Assembly: GCF_032854445.1 (NCBI RefSeq)
Contig: NC_088298.1
Coordinates: forward strand, 9,907,504-9,971,503
DNA length: 64,000 bases
From: Liolophura sinensis
Taxonomy: Eukaryota; Mollusca; Polyplacophora; Chitonida; Chitonidae
Direction: 5' to 3'
Shown: positions 21,879-32,251 of the stretch, one piece after another
How positions within the stretch are numbered: position 1 is the stretch's first letter
How the letters are laid out: every line of letters begins with the position of its first letter
Translations under genes and position numbers: made by a program
The notes under the pieces: model-generated
Database searches by the model: none
Told to the model about the DNA's origin: nothing
Seen by the model: only the letters and a program-made list of their open reading frames with translations

Positions 21879-22200
21879 TACCGAGGGGCAATTTGCGTGT
21901 TTACCCGGCACTGTCCGTCGCTGCTCTGTATATATTACATGGGAAGGCTGTGCAGTGAGGAGATAAACTCTCGCAGTAACATCTCGTACACTGTCCTCTA
22001 CAGTGATAACAAGCAGATAATGTACACTGTCAGTGATCCTGTAACAGAACTGCTCGTGCCATAGGTTCGGTTTGAAAGAGCGGAAGTGACATGTCAGGCA
22101 GCTCCTGTCCCATGGGCGCCTCGGGAGGCGATAGATCCAAGGTCAATTCTGGGTCAGATCACCACTAAAACCTTAACCCTGTAGTGCCGCCTGTATCATA
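21879..22200 (+). repeat. 321-bp direct repeat, right copy
   Basis: This is the second copy of the segment at 20168-20488 and ends at the same CCTGTATCATA. It contains ATGGGCGCCTCGGGAGGCGAT, which can form a small hairpin. It is more likely a local tandem duplication than a pair of LTRs, because no retroelement coding lay between the copies. Confidence 0.88.
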
Positions 22201-22569
22201 TATGATGCACTCCTTTATAGTTTGTGAAAAACTTGAAACTAATAGAGATGCGGAAAATCATTTTATTAAATTTTTTTCAGCTTTTGTCATTTAATTGTAA
22301 TTTTGGATAAACCCACTAGTGGATGAGATTTGTGGTATAGTTCAAATTGGTAGCTTCCATTGAGAGCACGTCATGAAATTAGACTGTGGATGCACGACCT
22401 CACCCTTAAACTGTAAGTTTATCAGCTATACAACAGATGTTTTACTAAAATACATCTAAAAGTGATGTAAAGGGTGTAATATACACAAAGAGATCTAATG
22501 ATTCCATTAAAAAGCCATATATGTGATACAGTGAGCAACTGTGCACATTTTGGAGCTAATGGCCACGTG

Positions 22570-22703
22570 GTACAGTGTATCATATATACTAATCTGGGCA
22601 TTGTCCTGCAACGAGGAGGAACATTACATACACACTAAGGATTCCTTCGTCGTCATATGACTGAAAAACTGTTGAGTACGGCGTTAAACGCCAATCATTT
22701 TAA
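22570..22703 (+). repeat. SINE-like 3' tail, host of the piggyBac insertion
   Basis: The segment ends CATATGACTGAAAAACTGTT then GAGTACGGCGTTAAACGCC, which resembles the tail of SINEs abundant in gastropods (recalled, not searched). The piggyBac TTAA at 22700-22703 lies just after it. The head of the SINE was not recognised. Confidence 0.45.
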
Positions 22704-24768
22704 CAGGTTGACTGCCAGCTACGAGATAACTCGTAGTCGCCGATCTCCTCCCATTTGCCATTTTAAGTTTTTGTACGCATGATGGACGTTTATGTATAGG
22801 AACACCTATATACATGCGCTAAACCGTTTCCCGTGATCCCCTAGTAATATATACCTCTATAAAGTACATACGCGATAAGTCGTAGCTGGCGCACAGATAT
22901 AACTGGTATATCCGATTTGCCAACTACGAGTTTACTCGTAGCGGAATTTGCAACAGATGTACAGCATGTCCTTAGGTCAAAATCGGAATCAAGGTCAGCA
23001 CTTTCCAAAATGGCTTGCATGAGTGCAGACGAGGTTGCACAACTTCTGATGGAAACTGATGACGAGATTGATGAGACAGGAATGGAGCTTAGTCTGGACG
23101 ATAGTGAGTTTGAAATCGACAGTGATGAGGAAAAGTCTAGTGATGAATTTGACCCGGCAGTTTCGCCCGAAACTGCCAAATCTAGTGATGAAGCGGAGTT
23201 TGCACACGAGGTGGGCGGGATCATAGGGTACGGACCAGGGGCGGTCGCGCCTCTGTGTCGCCAAATCGTGGCATCCGTTGAGTGCCCCGTAAAGTAACAA
23301 GACCTAGACCATCTCAAAGAATTCCAACCCCTGTACACATCTGGACCGATGGAGAGCAGGAACCGCCTGTATTCACATTTACCGAAACACCTGGTCTCAA
23401 CAGGCCCGCTGAGGGACATCGCCTGGAAAGTACTTTGAGTTGCTTCTAACTGATGAGTTAGTGGATCTAATGGTTACCGAGATCAATCGCTATGCAAATG
23501 CTGAAATAGCCAAACAACGTCCTTTGCTCAGGGAATCCCGTCTGTGGGCTTGGAAAGACACTGACGCAGCTGAGATGAAAAAGTTCTTAGGTCTCCTGAT
23601 TCACATGGGGCCAAATAATCTCCCTACCCTGGAACATTATTGGACTAATGACCCACTGTATAACACAGAAGTTTATGGAAAGTCAATGGGCCGAAATCGA
23701 TTTCAACTTCTTCTAAGGTTTTGGCACTTTTCTGACAACTCACAGAATTCTGAAGATCGTCTTATCAAGATCCGCCCGTTACTTGATTACTTTGATAAAA
23801 CCATGAGAGAAGTCTACTATCCCAAACGAGATCTGTGCATTGATGAATCAATGGTATTATGGCGTGGGCGGCTTCTGTTTCGTCAGTATATCAAGAACAA
23901 GCGACACAAGTACGGTGTGAAGCTGTATGAACTTTGCGAATCCGATGGCATGGTTCTCAAGATTCTGATTTATTCTGGGACTAACGTCGACGATGACTTA
24001 CACCTGGGTCAGTCAGCTGCCGTTGTCTTGCATCTGATGCCTGATTTCTTGGACAAAGGCCACGTGCTGTACACTGACAACTATTACAACTCGGTTGGCC
24101 TAACAAAAGCACTAACAGACAGGTCAACCTATTTGTGCGGGACACTTCGCTTTGATCGAAAAGAAAACCCGAAAGACGTCGTTCAGAAAAAGCTGGAAAA
24201 GGGAGAACACTGTTGGAAACGGTCCGGGCCGGTGGTGCTGTGCAAGTGGAGAGATAAACGAGATGTTCTATCACCAATATGCACAACATGGAGATGGTGA
24301 ACGTGACAAACCGCAACCAAAAGGTATCCCAGAAACCAAACATTGTGCGTGATTATAACAATGGGATGTTTGGGATCGACCGGTCAGACCAGATGCTCTC
24401 TTACTATTCTGCTTTGCGCAAAACAATCCGTTGGTACCGTAAATTGGGGTGACTTCGGACAACGTGGTGAATTCGGACAGTGAGCCAATAAAAGTATAGA
24501 ATAGTATTGTTATTGTTGCAACTTACACTGTGTATATTTTTTGCACTTCGAGCACCCCATATATGCGTTGGTACTTTTCCACAGACCATCGGTATCTGTT
24601 ATACATACGTTTAGTGTCGCAGGGCCGTGTTCCATGGTAGGTGTGCAAAATCGGTCTCCATTCAAACTTTTGTAAACTTTCTCTCGATATCTTTAACCAC
24701 AAAACTTAACCTTGTATCAGGCGATTTTTTATAAAGTCATTTTATTGAAGTATCCAATATCCTCCTAA

Positions 24769-27603
24769 GTCCCCGCGTCCACACTTGTGGACAAATTAAA
24801 CTTTGTCCTGTAATTTGATACCGTGAGGCATATTGAAATTCAAACCTAATGACCATCTCTGTGGACATGCAGTCAAGCTCAGGGGAGTTAACTGTGTAAG
24901 AAATTTAGAACTCTTCAAATTGGAGGTGAGAAAGTAAAATGGCGGACTGCAGTCCGAGAGCGGAAAGCCCCACAACAAAAAGTAAGTAAAAGATTTTCCA
25001 GATTTCTGATTTTTTGTGAACAAATCATTGGTGTTCTTAAATTTGTAATGTAACAAGGATTTATACTGCGCAGGTGTTGTTTTTCTTTGAGGTTTTTTAC
25101 ACAAAGTTACTAGGGGTGTAAGTAGAATGTCCAAATGTGTCGACATTGGATCTGAGATGTTTATTTTGATGTCCACACATGGGGACATTGGGTTTATGTT
25201 TATATCTGGAGCCCGTAATGTCAGGTTATGGACAAGCTCTGTCCACACTAAGAAAGGCAGAAATCTTTATTGAGTTTTAGCAGCTTTACTTAGAAATTAT
25301 CGACCTACCAAACTCAGAAGTACTATAGTCTAAACTGTATTAAATATTCAAAATACGAATTCTCAGCTTCCCACTATTTTTCCAGATGCTAGGAAGCAAC
25401 TTTCAACCGAAGAAGTCCTCGATCTACTGGACAATTCCGACATCGATTTTTCGGATGGGGAGTTCCACGATACTGAGGTGAATGGATTTCATGACTCGGA
25501 TGCGGACCCTGAATACGAACCCAGTGAAGGTGACAGCGACACTGATCCCAGCTCTGATGGAGATGAAAATATGGCCATTGCGGATGATAATACCCAACCA
25601 CTTCCCTCAACTAGTAGGGGACGTGCGACTAGAGGTCGTCCGAGTAGACGTGGTACTGGAGGTCGAGGCCGCAGCAGAGCTCCTGAGCGCAATGACCAGC
25701 TGAAGTGGGAAAATAGGCAGTTTCGTCCGCAGCAAGGGAACAACCATGCGCAAGGTGACCAAAATCGACATCCCCAACCAACAATTAATCAGCGACAAAA
25801 CTGGACTCCTTCGGATTATTTTGTTCAGTACATGGACACAAATCTCTTTGAAACCATAGCTACTGCCACCAACCAGACTTCTGTTTTGAACACAGGTCGA
25901 TCCTTACAAGTCACAACAGAGGAGGTTCGAAAATTTATTGGCATTAACATTTTGATGGGAAGTCTGAAGTACCCACGAATCCGAATGTACTGGGCCAACA
26001 GCACGTTTGTTCGGGAATTAAACAGGCAATGGGCCGAAACAGATTTTTCAAAATCCGGTCCAACTTAAAAGTGGTCGTGGACTTAAATGTTCCGGCGGAA
26101 GATAAACAGCGCGACAAACTGTGGAAGCTGCGCCCATGTCTGGAGCGAGTGCGACAAGCTTGTTTGGCGCTACCCAGGCCTGAAAACATTTGCATAGACG
26201 AACAAATGATACCCTTTACAGGTCATGTGAGTATCAGGCAACACATCCGGGGTAAGCCCTACCCAACAGGTCTTAAGAATTTTGTTCTTGCTGATCCAAC
26301 TGGTGAAGTATTGGACTTCCAAGGGAAAAACTCCTTCCCAGATGCCGCCACGTCTACATTGTCCATTGGTGGTCTGGCTGTCCTCAGGCTTACACAGACA
26401 CTTCCGGCCGGTTGCTCCTTGTTTGTAGACAGATATTTTACAAGCATTCGTCTGCTGGACTGTCTGCTGGAGAAAGGCATTACAGTCACTGGTACTATAA
26501 TGAAAAATCTTGTGCCGCGAAATGCCAAACCGTGCTTGAAAAATGACACAGAGATGAAACGTCAGGGTAGGGGGTCAATCAATCAAATCGTGTGTGATGA
26601 CAACAAGATTTGCATTACCCAGTGGTATGACAATAAAGCAGTGCTGTCAGCATCCAGTGAATTTGGAGCTCAACCTAACGATAGCTGTAAAAGGTGGTCT
26701 AAGGAAGACCACGCCTACATTGAAGTCCCGCGGCCTGCCGTCATCAAACAGTATAATGACAAAATGGGTGGAGTGGACCTAAGTGACCGGATGATACCTT
26801 ACTATAGAATCGGCGCTCGCACTAGGAAGTGGACAATTCGGACGATTTTGCACATGGTGGACTTGTCGTTGGTGAATGCCTGGCTGCAAGAAAGGCAAGA
26901 TATGCTGAATAAAGGCACACAAATCAAGCATCTACGGCAGTTCCTGGATTTCCGCCTAGCTGTTAGCGAAGATCTGTTGTTTCCCGCCGGAATACAAACA
27001 TGGAACCAGAAGACGGACCCCCCTCAAAAACGTATCGCTCTGCCACCGGAAGCGGCTCGAAACACCAGGCGCTCCACTTGCCACGAATGGTTGCGCTTAA
27101 AATGCAGCAAGATGTAGACATCCCAGCTGTAAATCCGGGAAAAGTCGTGTTATGTGCACATCATGCAAGGTCTTCCTATGCATTAATGAAATGCTTCGAA
27201 AATTTCCACAAATGAACTATTTCGATGTCCCAGACGCATTGTCTCTACACCATAGTGGGCTGTGCATGGCTTATTTCTTTCAGTGTTAGGAGTCAAGTGT
27301 TTGAATAGCTTTCAATGTTTGACTGTTTCATTTTCAGCATGAACAAGTGCTCACAGTTAGTATGCCTGACCATAGTGACTTGTATTACCATTTTTTGGAT
27401 TGTTTCTCGAAGTGTGTGAATCCGTCAGACACTGTAACAGAATGTTTGGCAGCTTCACTACGAATGTGGCAACAGTAATAAAGTTCTTGATACCAGCTTA
27501 TACTAAAATGGCTTAGTTCTTTTATTCACTTAGATGTCCACGTATGTGGACATTGGGCTCCAGTCCTTCAGTATTATACGCAATGTCCACAAACGTGGAC
27601 ACT
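24769..27603 (+). mobile_element. piggyBac element PB2, 2.8 kb, nested in P1
   Basis: The right end GTGTCCACGTTTGTGGAC (complement) lies against TTAA (27604-27607). The left end GTCCACACTTGTGGAC lies a few bases inside CTAA (24765-24768), a one-base variant of TTAA. Both termini carry a GTCCACNNNTGTGGAC-type palindrome, with further copies near 25168 and 27535. The transposase gene is spliced and has a single frame change. The family differs from PB1 and PB3. Confidence 0.85.
24939..27117 (+). pseudogene. piggyBac transposase of PB2, two exons, one frameshift
   Basis: Exon 1 (24939-24981) encodes MADCSPRAESPTTK and ends at GTAAGT. Exon 2 starts at 25386 after TTTTTCCAG and continues in phase with KQLSTEEVLDLLDNSD and an acidic stretch, followed by an Arg/Gly-rich run. 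The catalytic core has ENICIDEQMIPFTG (first Asp), SLFVDRYFTSIRLLD (second Asp) and YNDKMGGVDLSDRMIPYYR (third Asp pair), as in PGBD-type transposases. A single frame change near 26030-26065 separates the N-terminal from the catalytic part. No Cys-rich tail like that of PB1/PB3 is seen. The protein would otherwise be about 590 residues, normal for the superfamily. Confidence 0.86.
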
Positions 27604-27818
27604 TTAACTAAGCTGAGTTTGCTATGGAATCGCCAAACGGGCAGTGTAAGGTTTAAAACAGCTCAAATGAAGTCACTGCATTAAATGGTACTAGAATCTA
27701 GACATGAATATTGTGCTGGATCTCAGGAGGATATAACAACTATATTAAGCAAGCGCAATAATTCTTTCCGTTAAAGGGAAATAATATCACCCTGTCTTGT
27801 TTTCTTTGGCGGTTAGGG

Positions 27819-29707
27819 ATGTATTCGGACACACACAAACATGCCAAGGAAAATAAGAAAGTGGTTGGTGGTCGTGCCATGAATACATCTCTTCCCGACA
27901 AGCTCGAAAAGGCTGTTAAAGCTGTAAAAGACGGCAAATTGTCTGTTAGAAAAGCTGCAGCTCAGTATAATGTTAAACGCTCTACTCTCCAAGATCATGT
28001 AAGCGGACGTCATCTTGGTAAGCAGGGAGGTCAACCAGCTTTGTCTCTTGAAAAGGAAAATTTACTCACTGATCGCCTAATACTGTGTGGTGAATGGGGG
28101 TTTCCACTAACTTTAATGGATCTGAGACTTTTGTTAAATCCTACCTAGATCGGCGTGGCAAAACAGTGAGGGCATTCAGGAACAATATACCTGGGCCTGA
28201 GTGGGCTAAAGGATTTATGAAAAGGCACCAGAAGCAACTTTCGGGAAGAAATTCACAAAATATAAAATTGGCCAGAGCAGAAATTGGCGAAGAAGTTTTA
28301 ACTACCTACTTTAACAACCTGGAGAAAGAAACCCAAGATGTTCCGCCCAGTCACATTGTAAACTACGATGAGACAAATTTGACCGACGACCCGGCCGAAA
28401 GAAAATTGTTGTGAAAAGAGGTAGCAGATACCCTGAAAAGAGTTCAAATTTTTTCAAAATCCGCTACCTCTCTCATGATTGCTGCAGCGGCGGATGGTAC
28501 AGTTCTCCCGTACTACGTTGTATACAGATCCAAGCATCTTTATGACACCTGGACAACTGGAGGTCCGGAACGATGTCGTTTCAATCGCAGTCTAAGTGGT
28601 TGGTTTGACCAAGTTTGCTTCCAAGACTGGTTTTCCAATGCCATTCTTCCTTACATGAGGCGCTTGAACGGCAGGAAAATATTGATTGGTGACAATCTTA
28701 GCAGCCATTTGTCGCCGTATGTAATGAAAAGTGCCAAGAACATGACATAGCGTTTGTGTTTTCTTCCCCCAAACTCAACCCATCTTACTCAGCCCTTGGA
28801 TGCGGCATTTTTCAGACCAATGAAAATATTTTGGCGTCAAATATTGGACAAGTGGAAAATCAGCGGCGAAGGACGACGATGCACTTCCATTCCAAAAGAT
28901 GTATTCCCACGGCTACTTCATGAACTTTCAGAGAAATTATCTACCACTCAGAGCGAAAATGTAAAATCTGGGTTTAAAAAGTGCGGCATTGTCCCTCGCG
29001 ACCCAACCCCTGTTCTTGATAGGATTCCCAGGGAAACCGAGAAAACTCCTGAAGGAGCAGGAGGCCATGGAGTGGATGGCGCATTAATAGCGTTGTTGAA
29101 AGACATGCGTGGTGCAGATTGTCAACAGCCAAAGAAACGAGCAAAGCGTCTTCGTGTTGAGCGGGAAAAAGTGTTTCTTCAGAGGATTTATCCCACAATG
29201 ATGATGACAACGGTGAAACTAGTGACTCCGAGGAAACAAGTTCAGGAGAAGAGGAATCTACAGAAGCGCCGTCTGAGAGCACAGAAGGTGAAGATTCCGA
29301 TAAAGGGGTTAGCAGCCATTGCGATAATATAGAAACAGAAGGTGTCCAGGGAACCTCGTCATCGGGAAATGCTCAGCGAAGCAGTGGAAGGACTGGACTA
29401 ACTGGCGTGGTTAACGTGAAGTCAGTTTAAGGAGTTACATGTAGATCAGTGGGTATTAGTGCGGCTTGGGGATCGTGTGAAGAAACTGTTCATCGGAAGG
29501 ATCGACACCGTGTATTATTCAGATGGGGACCTTGAGGTTTCTTTTCTAAGAAGAAAAGGTCTGCAGACAAATGTATTTGTTCACCCCAAAGAAGAAGACT
29601 GTGCATTAGTGGATTTCGACCAAATAGTTGGAGCACTTAATCAACCACAAACACTGCGAAGAGGTCTGCTCAAATTTGCGGTTGACGCCAGTGAATGGAT
29701 CCCATAG
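27819..29707 (+). pseudogene. pogo-type transposase of P1, several frameshifts
   Basis: The N-terminal psq-type helix-turn-helix is clear (LEKAVKAVKDGKLSVRKAAA, then KRSTLQDHVSG). The DDE region has HIVNYDETNL (28350), ILIGDNLSSHLS (28680) and PPNSTHLTQPLDAAFF (28770), giving the three catalytic Asps. A C-terminal domain (29459-29707; GDLEVSFLRRKG, KEEDCALVDFDQIVGAL) resembles that of other invertebrate pogo-like proteins. Frame changes or stops near 27870, 28120, 28410, 28750 and after 29180 break the gene. An acidic Ser/Glu-rich linker lies before the C-terminal domain in an alternative frame. Confidence 0.82.
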
Positions 29708-30941
29708 TCAACAAAAGGAATTCTAGAGACGTTCTGTTCCGTATTTGAACTGTGTGTTGCAAAGCTTTTGTTTTTAAACTGTAAAATTATGCTCCCAAAT
29801 GGTGTAAACGTGATGGCGGTTTCTCAAATTTGTTTCATTGTTAAGCAAAACACGTGCATTTATAACTTTTCAAAAAGTTAAAATTTGTATTTTTTAAAAA
29901 CCGAATTAAAGTCCGAAACCAACCCTTTGGTTCGCTTATCTCGTTTATGTGTTGATGTAAAGTAAATGTCCGAAGTCACCACCTCCTGTGGGGGGAATTC
30001 GGACAACTTTCAAACAAAAAAAATCGCTCATACATTTAAGACTTGTACTAATGCTGGCTGAACCCATATATTAAATGCAAACTGATAAGAAGAAAAAGTT
30101 CTTATTATATCAGATATTCTGAAGCACAGAAAGAAAAGACTAAAAAAATCGTCCGAATTCACCCCAGCTTACGGTACAAGAAAATTGGACTCCATGTTTT
30201 GGAGATCATGTTGTTCAACGCTCACATCATGTACAACGAATCAGTGGGTGAACAAATGAGAATGCTGCGGTTCCGTGAAAAGGTAACACTTCACCTGCTG
30301 GGAAACGTTGACCTTCAGCCGACCCCGACTGAAGGACCGCCCGCAGAAACCTTTCACCACCTTGTCGGCGTACCACCTACAGAGAAAAAGGAGAGGCCAA
30401 CAAAGCCATGCCGCCAATGCACGAAAAATGGCAGAAGACGAGAAACAAGGTACATTTGCCCCGTATGTCCTGAGAAACCAGCCCTATGCGTCGATCCGTG
30501 CTTCAAGGTGTACCATGTGTTGTGAATTTTTCGTCGGACATATACTGCTTACTGACAATAATTCGTATCTACCTTTACCCTTTTGTGGTAAATCCGTGGT
30601 AAATTACATTCACACTGTCCATTGCTGACAAATGTCATTTTTTGTCTGAATATAGTTTGCACAGAGACTGTGAGAAAGAGCAGATAACTCTGTTCAGGTT
30701 GGCCTGTCAAAATGTAGCAAATAAACGAGACGTTTTTGTCAGACATGTCTTTTGTTTTCAATTTCCGGTAAATAAGGCTCCTAGCCTGTTGCCATCATCC
30801 TTGCTTTCAGTTTACAGCATTTGCCATGCACTTTGAGGATCATAGAAATTACCTACGACTAACTACGAGATAACTCGTACTGGTGTCACGCGGTGCACCA
30901 ACCACTACGAGTTATCTCGTAGCCGGCAGTCAACGTGTTAA

Positions 30942-31478
30942 GCACTCTTTTCAGGAAAGATGAACTTATTGGACGTAAAATGACATCAAGCCACCATGAG
31001 GTGACACAGTCTATCGAACAGCAGAACCCTGACACGTCAAACTCTTGCCAACATGATCACATCTTCTCAAAAGCCATTAATAAAAAAAAATCCAAATAAT
31101 ACAGGCAAAACTGTCCACGTTCACCCCGGATTAAGCCTGGATTATACAAGTAATACTATACAAAAAATAAATGTGTTTAGCTTAAGTCGTGTACATATGA
31201 CGGGCTGGATCTGCTTTCACACCCACTCTATCCTACCGCCCTTTAAATAAGCTTGTTTTTTCCTAAAATGCCATGATTATCTCCAATGCAACAGCCACCC
31301 ATATCGACCATATTGTCTCGCACCTCAAAGTATAGATCTTATCCAGTAGACACATTTGGTGACCACACTCGTATTAAAGTCTGAGGAGTAACAGCATTGA
31401 GCGGAGTGCTCGGTAAATATGGCACGAACACACTACACACTTCAGGCTGGGGCTGTAGCACAACTACTAATGCACAGT
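30942..31478. other. intervening sequence, no feature recognised
   Basis: This lies between the PB1 right TTAA and the duplicated segment. I see no coding or terminal-repeat signal. Confidence 0.4.
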
Positions 31479-31741
31479 ACATGCAACTGTTATCTAGGTC
31501 ATTGTCAAAAAGCCTAGTAATAAAAACTAACATGAGTCTACTGTTCGTTAGAAGTCGGTGCAATGCCGTTTCAAATGTATGTAACGTGTACATACATGTC
31601 CCCATATGGCAGTAGTCAAAAATATACAAGATTTGACCGCACTATGCATGATTGTCTTCTGTTGAAGACGGTCCACACGTGGTGGATTTCCTACGCCTGT
31701 GGTATCAACTTCTCAAATGTAAGTATTGAGTCCCCACTTAA
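31479..31741 (+). repeat. 0.63-kb duplicated segment, copy 1 left half
   Basis: Starting ACATGCAACTGTTATCTAGG, this half continues at 46190-46571 on the other side of the Kolobok nest. The uninterrupted second copy is at 46630-47259. TTAA at 31738-31741 is the Kolobok target. Confidence 0.92.
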
Positions 31742-32251
31742 GGGGGTATGTGGGTTAGTCATAGGGTTATTTTAAAAAAAATACCAACTTCTTTTTTTTT
31801 TGCTAAATGAAAGGGTTAATATGTAAATAATAACATCCTAAAATATTTTTTGGAACAACAAAGTACAAAAAGGAAAAATACTGCATTTAAATCTTGTTTA
31901 CATTTATTTGTCTTCAAAACTGAAAGTAAACAAACCGAAAAACTTGCTTAGAATCGGTTCTAGGAGGCCTACAAACATAATTTTTGCACCAAAATGTTCA
32001 GAAATGATTTCTCTACAACTCTCTAGAGCCATCCTAATGTGTATATAAAGTCCAATTTCATTGGTTCCTGCTTTCCATTTACTAATGCTAACAGCCTTCC
32101 AACTGACCAATCACAGCGCAGGTTTTAAACGCCTCCGGCTTTCTAATCAAACATGGTTGCCAGTGTACAGGAATGATCTAAATCGAAAGGTGTTTTGTAA
32201 AACTTAGTCCTGTATTACCTGAATAAGTGTAATTACTGTGTTCCGTGAAGC

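Larger units (their letters stand above)
24437..30174 (+). mobile_element. pogo/Tigger-type element P1, interrupted by PB2
   Basis: Termini CCGTAAATTGGGGTGACTTC (left) and CCGTAAGCTGGGGTGAATTC (right complement) are flanked by TA, giving the Tc1/mariner-pogo TA duplication in the piggyBac codons ...GGTAC.... Subterminal copies of GGTGAMTTCGGACA lie at both ends (24445-24480; 29963-30010; 30150-30165). A second piggyBac, PB2, occupies 24769-27603. Without it the element is about 2.9 kb. Confidence 0.88.
23010..30525 (+). pseudogene. piggyBac transposase of PB1, frameshifted and split
   Basis: The first part (23010-24436) starts MACMSADEVAQLLMETDD, an acidic N-terminus like that of PB3 (35032). 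The core carries LCIDESMVLWRGRL (first Asp), VLYTDNYYNSVGL (second Asp) and, near 24355, YNNGMFGIDRSDQM (third Asp). Frame changes near 23300-23440 and 24280 break it. The second part resumes at 30175 with KKIGLHVLEIMLFNAHIMYN and ends in the Cys-rich zinc-binding tail CRQCTKNGRRRETRYICPVC then CVDPCF. The pogo insertion lies in codons for the motif R-W-Y-K-K, matched by the uninterrupted sequence in PB3. It cannot be expressed now. Confidence 0.9.
22704..30937 (+). mobile_element. piggyBac element PB1 (2.5 kb) split by a nested insertion
   Basis: TTAA flanks both ends (22700-22703; 30938-30941). The termini are inverted repeats: CAGGTTGACTGCCAGCTACG on the left, CACGTTGACTGCCGGCTACG on the right complement. 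Next to each is the 18-bp palindrome CTACGAGATAACTCGTAG. The transposase gene is interrupted at 24437-30174 by a pogo element that itself contains another piggyBac. Without the insertion the element is about 2.5 kb, a normal piggyBac length. Confidence 0.93.

Noticed and set aside
20168-22200. 321-bp direct repeats as the LTRs of a retrotransposon
   Set aside because: The only sequence between them is a complete TA-flanked mariner. Removing it leaves the repeats adjacent, that is, a tandem duplication.
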